A DNA stretch of 38,322 nt. Source: Phoronis australis (Eukaryota > Phoronida > Phoronidae). How positions within the stretch are numbered: the stretch's first letter is position 1; each line of letters opens with the position of its first letter. The notes beneath the pieces are model-generated. The model worked only from the letters and a program-made list of their open reading frames with translations. It was not told where the DNA came from and made no database searches. Location: positions 160,719 through 199,040 of the forward strand of contig NMRA01000173.1 in NCBI GenBank assembly GCA_002633005.1, read 5' to 3'. Both the position numbers and the translations under genes were made by a program. Positions 33,801 through 38,322 of the stretch are shown one piece after another.

Positions 33801-33827
33801 CAAGCCTCCAAATGTGTTGGAAGCCAT
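18396..33827 (-). CDS. PX-domain protein of the p47phox / NOXO1 / SH3PXD2 type, three exons, possibly continuing
   Basis: Exons in transcript order are 33572-33827, 21988-22085 and 18396-18825. Phases are 1, 0 and 1 and all sites are GT/AG. The ATG at 33827 has good context (GCCAAAATGGC). Residues about 18-142 form a PX domain: strands SGFAAVKFKTK and YAFVIEVDWSDE, then FIKRTFSDFLSL, LPGRTLFRRN, the helix SREAQLHQYVTNLLKLPEK, and ISQSAVVLSFFESR. LPG-x-x-LFRR and the SFFESR end are close to SH3PXD2 PX domains, and the Arg of IKRTF and of ESREA sit where p47phox binds phosphoinositide. In that family PX targets adaptors of NADPH oxidase or podosomes to membranes and is followed by SH3 domains. 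Here it is followed by an acidic stretch. The frame either continues through a donor at 18395 or stops at about 18349. I saw no SH3 exon. Confidence 0.82.
18826..21987. other. PX gene intron 2
   Basis: A 3.2-kb AT-rich intron. It has an imperfect short duplication at about 19690-19755 (TGTGGGTGTTATTTACAAAG and a variant). No exon or transposon with clear ends was recognised in it. Confidence 0.5.
21988..22085 (-). CDS. PX gene exon 2: PxxP-loop end and membrane-binding helix
   Basis: The acceptor (CTATTTGTTTACAG) and the donor (GAAAAG/GTAAGG) frame 98 nt. Joined to exon 1 it reads PGRTLFRRNSSELAESREAQ and then LHQYVTNLLKLPEK. This corresponds to PGKILFRRS and the following helix of SH3PXD2 proteins. 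The polyproline PxxP of p47phox is absent. Confidence 0.87.
22663..22817 (+). mobile_element. 155-bp MITE of the CAGTAGCGGATTTAG family, copy 1
   Basis: The ends are CAGTAGCGGATTTAGGGG and GGATCCGCCCCTG, an imperfect inverted-repeat pair (CAGNRGCGGATYYAG). A GC-rich palindrome (GGGGCCATGCCCC-like) follows the left end. Length and sequence match copy 2 in the opposite orientation. The end sequences resemble hAT-type non-autonomous elements. No clear target-site duplication at this copy. Confidence 0.8.
23057..23129. repeat. Strong hairpin: 23-nt arms, plus a nested inverted repeat
   Basis: The left arm TCGCTGGTTATCTGTGTGCC... (23057-23079) and right arm (23107-23129) pair at 20 of 23 positions, one further position being a possible G-T pair. 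Inside the loop GTACGC and GCGTAC form a second stem. The location is within the long PX intron. It could be the core of a MITE or a transcribed structure. Confidence 0.7.
24016..24279. mobile_element. GC-rich 264-bp MITE with 15-bp inverted ends and CTTAG duplication
   Basis: The ends CATGCGCGCACCCAG and CTGGTTGCGCGCATG are inverted repeats with one mismatch. CTTAG at 24011-24015 is repeated exactly at 24280-24284. AATGGGGGGCTCG occurs twice inside near both ends, and GGGGGGCTCGT/ACGAGCCCCCC forms a hairpin near the right end. There is no coding frame. I cannot assign the superfamily. Confidence 0.82.
24686..25348 (+). repeat. Haplotype-like block, copy 1 (short allele)
   Basis: From TTGGCCTACATTTTAAGATA to TGGCGTGA, immediately left of the N at 25349. 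It corresponds to 25350-26468 with near identity, but lacks a 421-bp segment (25644-26064) and a 36-bp segment (26375-26410). Confidence 0.85.
25644..26064. other. 421-bp presence/absence segment
   Basis: Present in the long copy and absent from the short copy at 24980/24981. CTC precedes it (25641-25643) and also ends it (26062-26064), so a 3-bp duplication or a microhomology deletion fits. No inverted ends were seen. Much of it is covered by a + strand open frame (from 25811) that I do not recognise. Confidence 0.7.
26375..26403. mobile_element. 29-bp palindromic insertion with 7-bp target duplication
   Basis: CAATGAGCTATACC, a single T, then GGTATAGCTCATTG: a perfect 14+1+14 palindrome. 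It is flanked by TCTAAAC on both sides (26368-26374 and 26404-26410), while the other copy of the block has a single TCTAAAC (25284-25290) and no palindrome. This is the pattern of an insertion reduced to its two inverted ends, or of a templated double-strand-break repair. Confidence 0.85.
26469..27228. other. PX intron sequence without recognised features
   Basis: I see no element, repeat or convincing exon here. Open frames on both strands at about 26815-27076 overlap each other and have no recognisable content. Confidence 0.45.
27237..27375. mobile_element. hAT-type MITE, 139 bp, with perfect 8-bp target-site duplication
   Basis: The ends CAGTGCTGTAGTGG and CCACTACAGCACTG are perfect 14-bp inverted repeats. 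CTTCTGAT flanks both sides (27229-27236 and 27376-27383). An 8-bp duplication and CAGTG...CACTG ends are the hallmark of the hAT superfamily. There is no coding capacity. The intact duplication suggests a fairly recent insertion. Confidence 0.92.
27493..27717 (+). repeat. 45-bp minisatellite, five units
   Basis: ACATAAAATGACACACCGTG begins units at about 27493, 27538, 27583, 27628 and 27673. Because 45 is a multiple of three, both strands show repeat-bearing open frames; I do not regard these as genes. Confidence 0.92.
27925..27978 (+). CDS. Candidate first coding exon of an unrecognised + strand gene
   Basis: ATG in the context TTAAAATGGCG opens a frame MAPNPKNAFLPVLSRLSK that ends exactly at the consensus donor AAA/GTAAGTA in phase 0. 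The next good symmetric exon is at 31657-31704. The leader is basic and amphipathic, as mitochondrial presequences can be, but this is only a resemblance. I do not recognise the protein. Confidence 0.3.
28197..28216 (+). repeat. Short (AT)n / (CATA)n microsatellite
   Basis: ATACATATATATATATA-type run within the PX intron. Confidence 0.8.
28397..28484 (+). repeat. 44-bp direct duplication
   Basis: AAATTACTAATTCAATTAAT begins at 28397 and 28441. Each copy also contains ATGCAACCTAA, itself duplicated in the first copy. Confidence 0.88.
28807..28947 (-). mobile_element. GTTCAG-family MITE, copy 2 (141 bp)
   Basis: The ends CGTTCAGTAGAAGCTAGGAC and GTCCTAGCGCTACTGAACG are inverted repeats. The reverse complement matches copy 1 at 14807-14986, which is longer because of added CTAGGTCCTAG units. 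No coding capacity. Confidence 0.75.
29487..29641 (-). mobile_element. 155-bp MITE of the same family, copy 2
   Basis: It is inverted relative to copy 1 and the same length. The ends are CAGGGGCGGATCCAGG and CTAAATCCGCTATTG. Flanks CGTAC (29482-29486) and CGTAC (29642-29646) form a 5-bp direct repeat. The interior holds the same Cys/Pro-like C/G runs (GGCCATGGCC) as copy 1. Confidence 0.83.
29815..29928 (+). repeat. 15-bp palindromic tandem array, about seven units
   Basis: Units of the type CACGTAGAGCCCTAC or CACGTATAGCCCTAC. The left end begins inverted (GGGCTCTACACGTAGAGCCC), so the array starts with a 20-bp palindrome and then continues head to tail. CACGTA is repeated every 15 bp. Confidence 0.9.
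29977..30125. mobile_element. TTAA-flanked MITE, about 149 bp, containing an N
   Basis: The ends GGTAGGTGGATACAC and GTGTATACACCTACC are inverted repeats with one mismatch. TTAA lies directly outside both (29973-29976 and 30126-30129). A TTAA duplication is typical of the piggyBac superfamily, although the ends lack the usual CCC start. The N at 30087 is inside, so length is approximate. Confidence 0.75.
31657..31704 (+). CDS. Candidate second exon of the same unrecognised gene
   Basis: A pyrimidine-rich acceptor (CTTCTCCTAAACAG) and the donor GGA/GTGAGTA frame 48 nt, phase 0 to phase 0, reading MNIFSTEAAKIKDEVG. It joins the exon at 27925 in frame. A possible further exon near 32955-33044 (KQSLANERIVKWLIFREQLQ) does not fit in phase directly, so at least one exon would be missing. 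Confidence 0.28.
33572..33827 (-). CDS. PX gene exon 1: start codon and first half of PX
   Basis: The 256-nt exon runs from ATG (33827) to CTACCTG/GTACGTATG. It encodes 85 residues: a short leader (MASNTFGGLTCNN), the first PX strands, the basic-binding segment FIKRTFSDF, and the loop with SDPGLRLPG. The frame is also open upstream for about 40 codons, but that part has no PX similarity, and the internal ATG has the better context, so I chose 33827. Confidence 0.85.
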
Positions 33828-36800
33828 TTTGGCCGACTGTTTACTCCTATAAGGCCTGGTTATCCAGTAAAGAATTCTGTTGGCCACTTGTGATTTCTTC
33901 GCAAGGAGCTCGAGATGTTCCGTGACGGTTTGGATAAAATTCTTCATCAATCCCGGCTGAAGTGTCCGTCTTTAGAACGTGGCAACAGCTCCAACAAGCA
34001 TTTCACACAATTCTACCACCACCTCGCCAAATCCTTGTTCGAGATCTGGCCTAGCAGTCTGTCAGATGGCTCAGACTGGAAAATAAAACCAGATGCGGCT
34101 GTAAGCAGCCTCATACGAGGCGGGCTAAGCTCATAATACAAAACATGTGAAGTATTCGCCAGGCCACTTCGCTGGGTGCGACCAGTTAACCAATGGGAGA
34201 CCGCGTTGTATTTTGTTTGACCCTTGACTTGTCCCACTAAAGCCCAGCTTTATTGTGATCAATTTTCCGTGCATAATAGATCTAGAACATAATGAACGAT
34301 GCACTTGAACAATGATTGTTGGGCGATAAATACTGTATACTGTCTAGATACACAAACGCAACATCAGTATTTTGTCCCAGAGTTAATGTCTTCAGCGCCA
34401 GAAATAAGAAAAAATATTGTGAACCAAACATACAGGTGGCATATATCCTGGGAGTAATATATTATAGTCCTAGCATATACCACACAACTAATGCTGGGCC
34501 TTGGATATCGTAAATTATTTGCTGTTAATCGCGGTTGGTCAATAATGTTCATCTTTACAATGTATATTTGACTGAAAACATGGTTGACCAACAAACGTAA
34601 AACTATTGACACTGAATCGGGGTCGGTGGTCAATACAATATTTCGTTTTCGACCAACACAGAATCGGGTTCAAAATACTATTGCTTTTCCGACTGTTCCT
34701 TTACAAACGACAGCGTAGGTCTCACTGGGTAACTCTCTATACAGTCATAAGTCCTTCTACACAAGAAGCCTGCGTAGTGTACACAGTCAAACTCGCCGTT
34801 ATGTCACATCTACTCCCAGGTCATGAAACGACACGTTGTTCGTTTTGACAGGAAAATGATTGCACTGCCTTTCGTTGAGGCACGGAAGCCAAAGAAAGCG
34901 GGGATGAATGTTTTGAATCAAGCGGCCGTGGGACATCGTTGGTCGTGGGTGAATACTATTGACCTACCTAGAAAAAAGTACTAGCCGGCGTTTCCAAGAA
35001 AAAAAACGAATACTTCCAATTGATAAATTATTCACATCACATTGCCCATGTATAGAAATGACTATGAAACTGTTCTCGTAGAAAAATGACTGATTGTCAC
35101 ATGGAGATTCTGACGTCACGAGCAGGAAACTCAATTTTTGACGTCATTCTACTACCTCTGAGAGGGGCAGAAAATTGCGTCACATTTCCTAGAATATATC
35201 CTGTTAACAACTTCTTTCAACAACGACAATGTGAAATCGAAGTGATTCTAGTGTCTACGAATATCTCTGTTCCTAGACACTGCCACCGTCTCGACTGACC
35301 GCCATATCTCTCATTGGCTCGAGCATTATGAAAAAACGGACAGTTGCCGAAATGGACTATTCAGAACGAAGGACTGTTAGAAAAAAGTTTGACCGCGGGA
35401 GTATTTGTTCGAATTGGAAGGAATGAAAGATATCGACGGCCTCCTAAGGTGTCTCTCAATGCACAAAAGATACTTATGACAACGTGACTTTGATGTTTAA
35501 CCAGTGTGAGGCATAATTCGCCGAAAAGCTTCCCGAGTATGAAGTGCCTATACATGTATAGGAGCTTCACCGTCCCTACGGTCAGTCGAGAAGGTGGCAC
35601 TGTTTACTCTGTTCCCTCCGGCGACATTATAACAGAATTGTCAACTGTTTTCCTGAGTTCATTACAAACAAGTTCAGTCAATTTTCTGTCACAGGCTCAG
35701 TGGAGTGTGTCAATAAAACGCCCATTTTTGCAGCACTGCCGCATTGATGAGCTATGCAGGCTTTTGGTGCCCGCCATCTGTCTTAATCATTCAATCTATA
35801 GTCACTGGCAAGGATTATAAAAAGCTGCCTGATTCCCAATCCTTTAGAAAAACATTGATATCTCACCATATCTCCAAATCCTCTCAACACTCGGTCATAA
35901 GTTGCCGACTCAGGAAATAGACGCCTGTAATTGCTAATAAGCAATGCACGCTTACCTTAATTAGTCATAGCGGATTTATTCTGCTAAAACTTAATTTCTC
36001 GTTTTTATTTTGCTAGCTATTTTCGTACCCCGTCCGTGTCAAAGCAGAAAAAACTACAACGTCAATTACGGTACAGTTTAATTGAAAACGCCATAACAGA
36101 TAAGTTGAGTATTATATAAAACCAACAAAGAAAAGCACTGTTCTTCAAAGAACTATTAAAATACATACATATCTGAAACTTACAAGGTTCTTATATTTCT
36201 AAAATTCATGTTAACTACAGGCAAAATATTTGTTTGTGAATAGGTCTATTCATTTGATTGAATAGTTAATATATAGTATGTGAGAAATGGCTTACGGATG
36301 CCTAATACATGATTATGTAAACACGTTTTTTGGAATTGTTGATTGCTGGCAATAACCTAATTCCTATGGATGATAATTAACAAACAATACGATATGCTGA
36401 CATTTAATTGGAATTACAGTGAAACAAACTTGGCACAGTGAGCGACAGAAATGTTTGCTACATTTTATGCAGTTATCATACTTACCCGAAACGTCCTTAC
36501 GACTCGAGATATTCAAAATTCGCCCAGAAACTTCTTAAAACCGTGTTTCTCGAGGCACGATGTATATGGAATGCGAGTGATTACTTTCCCGGTTTCGTCA
36601 GAGGCAGGAAATAATTGGCAACCTTGATCAAGTTGGTGGACCGATGGCAGCTAACAGAACGTATGAGTCATATGGTCGTCTGTTGGAATCTGATTGGATG
36701 CCGTCCGAGGTCATCAGCAATTATTACCAGTACCGTAAACTTTCGAATGATTACATCCCGTGCATGAAAACACGCAGCTGTTGGCTGCAACCACCATTTG

Positions 36801-37575
36801 GAACATAAACCATCTTTCGTTTTGACTGTGGAATGGTGCAGTGGAGTCTTGCCGCAAAATAGGGCCGTCCCGCATTACACAGCGACACTCGAATCTCGCT
36901 GTATTCGCGACAAAAGGTGTTCTTGACCGGTGGGGACAGGGATGATAGCAGTCATAACCTATGATTTAAAATATGTTGTATCCTAGCCATAACGTAACCA
37001 TTTACCAAAGATTCTTGGACACTAGAAGAAGAAATGTCATGTTGTCATGTTGTCAACACGAGTGGCAAGTTCGATATGCATAATAATGAACAATTTTCAG
37101 ATTATTGTAGTTTAATAAATGAACTTTTTTCGAATTCCCATAGTGAAATCTTATCTGGAAGTATACATCCTCTCGAAAGGAACCTTTCCCGAAAAGACAC
37201 CTTCGTGGCTGGCGTAACGAAACTGTTAGTACAAAAATCACTCATCGAGTGGACGCTGTTAATTCACTTCCACAGTGAAAGACTTTCGATTGTCTCAAGA
37301 ATATGTATGGAATTGTTCCCGGATAGGATTGAATGTAAGTTAGATAATTCTGACAATCTCATATTTGTTGTAACTTTTTGCCATTATATTTCAAGTTGTA
37401 TGTAGACGACAGAACGTATCACAGTGGTTTTATAAATGGGACGTCTTGCCATCTTAGCATCTGGACTCAAGTAATCCACACGTCTTCATTCTAAATCCTT
37501 AACATTTTTTTTCTTTTTGGCACTTGTGCACCTTTGACAAAGTACCACCATCGATAACTGGGTAGTTATGTCGTT
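33828..37575. other. Upstream region of the PX gene, no gene recognised
   Basis: The first few hundred bases would hold the PX promoter and 5' UTR, but I see no diagnostic element. A 28-bp palindrome lies at 35541-35568. Open frames up to 123 codons (37034-37405, + strand) have no recognisable content. Confidence 0.45.
35541..35568. repeat. Palindrome CCTATACATGTATAGG with outer GAAG/CTTC arms
   Basis: The 16-bp core (35547-35562) is a perfect palindrome and GAAG...CTTC extends it after two unpaired bases on each side. It is 1.7 kb upstream of the PX start and could be a dimeric factor site or a small cruciform. Confidence 0.6.
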
Positions 37576-38299
37576 TTAGTCGTGATTTCTGAAGTGTGAA
37601 CGTCTCATGGAAGAGACAATTTTGAGCAGTAAGAGTCTATTGTCTCTGCAACTGCAGGTGTTGACGTCAGTTGACGAAATGTTACAAGTCTCGCGGTGCT
37701 GTCGTTCATTAGTGAAGCCGCGGTCAAGGTGCCGCGGCCAAAGCCGCGCTACAAAAAGGGCCCACGGTGCACCCAAAGCAGCTACAAGGGTTGTAGAACT
37801 AAGATCACATTAATGAGTATATTCTACTAATACACAACTACAAAACATAACATTCAAAATCCATGAGCGTTCTGCCATATCGCGTCATCATGAATGTGAT
37901 TGTTAACAATAGCGCGTATGCGATATCTCCCCTCTTAACAAAACAAGAACTACTCTAGAAAACTAACAAACTAGAATGGTGCCGGTACAAAACGTCCAAG
38001 AGTCCTGCGGCACACAAGAGTCTCTAACTAAGAACAAAATCCTTGAAATGAAATGGAAGTCTAATCTCTCGCCTACGACGGGCTGAGAGTTCAGCAACAG
38101 GTACAGCTTTGTTGTCGCGCTTATCAAGTGTTCTAGCGGTGTCTCTCCTCCCCTCTTGGGGATCCTGTAACGGAGCATCTGCTGAAGGTTCTGCAACAGG
38201 CACAGCTTTGTTGTCGTGGTTGCAAGGTGCTCTAGTCGTCTCCTTCGGCTCCTCTATATAGGAACCCTTGTAACGGGACATAAACTTTGGCTTTATGTG
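37576..38299 (-). mobile_element. Degenerate 3' end of a Ty3/Gypsy-type LTR retrotransposon
   Basis: The - strand frame ending at 38024 finishes with RRRREIRLPFHFKDFVLS, the basic-Pro-DFV tail common at the C-terminus of Gypsy pol polyproteins. About 90 bp further on is a purine tract AAGAGGGGA (37928-37936), where a polypurine tract should precede the 3' LTR. The following sequence would be the LTR, but it starts TATCG rather than TG and I cannot see its far end. Only the last part of pol is present, and it contains a 99-bp (33-residue) in-frame duplication. The element looks old and incomplete. Confidence 0.5.
38092..38289 (-). repeat. 99-bp in-frame duplication within the retrotransposon-like frame
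   Basis: CAACAGGTACAGCTTTGTTG and CAACAGGCACAGCTTTGTTG start about 99 bp apart. On the - strand this gives two copies of a segment around DNKAVPVAE. Confidence 0.75.
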
Positions 38300-38322
38300 C
38301 ATAGGCGGATTTAGGGGGGGCC
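38300..38322 (+). mobile_element. 155-bp MITE family, copy 3, cut by the window edge
   Basis: CATAGGCGGATTTAGGGG matches the left end of copy 1 and runs off the window. It begins inside or at the edge of the retrotransposon-like frame on the - strand, so it may have inserted into that element. Confidence 0.6.

Noticed and set aside
37034-37405. 123-codon + strand open frame
   Set aside because: No recognisable motif, no splice context and composition like random AT-rich sequence.

Overview
The window is animal nuclear DNA. Protein-coding exons are short, bounded by GT...AG splice sites, and spread over introns of up to about 11 kb. The rest is AT-rich, repeat-dense sequence with many minisatellites and non-autonomous DNA transposons. 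Two single-base N characters (7745 and 25349) sit at junctions where the flanking sequence is repeated with small differences, which looks like two haplotypes placed in series in a highly heterozygous assembly. The genes and repeats fit a marine invertebrate such as a cephalochordate, hemichordate, echinoderm or mollusc. I cannot name the species.

Left third, + strand (about 1.0 to 10.9 kb): the 3' part of an NCOA5 (nuclear receptor coactivator 5 / CIA) orthologue. Eight coding exons join in frame: the end of an RRM, an Arg/Asp/Pro-rich RS-like linker, the anticodon-binding-like core, a helical segment where the vertebrate LxxLL box would lie, and the conserved C-terminal helix. A polyA signal follows. 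Upstream exons lie outside the window. Most introns carry their own unrelated minisatellite, and one minisatellite grows out of a splice donor.

Middle and right, - strand (about 18.4 to 33.8 kb): the first three coding exons of a PX-domain gene of the p47phox / NOXO1 / SH3PXD2 type. PX is split over three exons separated by introns of 11.5 and 3.2 kb and is followed by an acidic region. Whether the gene ends at an in-frame stop at about 18.35 kb or splices onward through a good donor is not settled. No SH3 exon was recognised downstream.

The long PX intron and the flanks hold several small transposons defined by terminal inverted repeats and, in several cases, target-site duplications: a hAT-type element with a perfect 8-bp duplication (27237-27375), a GC-rich element with CTTAG duplication (24016-24279), a TTAA-flanked element (29977-30125), two full copies and one cut-off copy of a 155-bp family, two copies of a GTTCAG family and one long palindromic element. 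A 29-bp palindrome with a 7-bp duplication is present in one haplotype and absent from the other. The right edge (about 37.6 to 38.3 kb) looks like the 3' end of a degenerate Ty3/Gypsy-type LTR retrotransposon on the - strand. Two weak + strand exon pairs (14409/17600 and 27925/31657) may belong to unrecognised genes. No tRNA, rRNA, CRISPR or bacterial-type feature was found.
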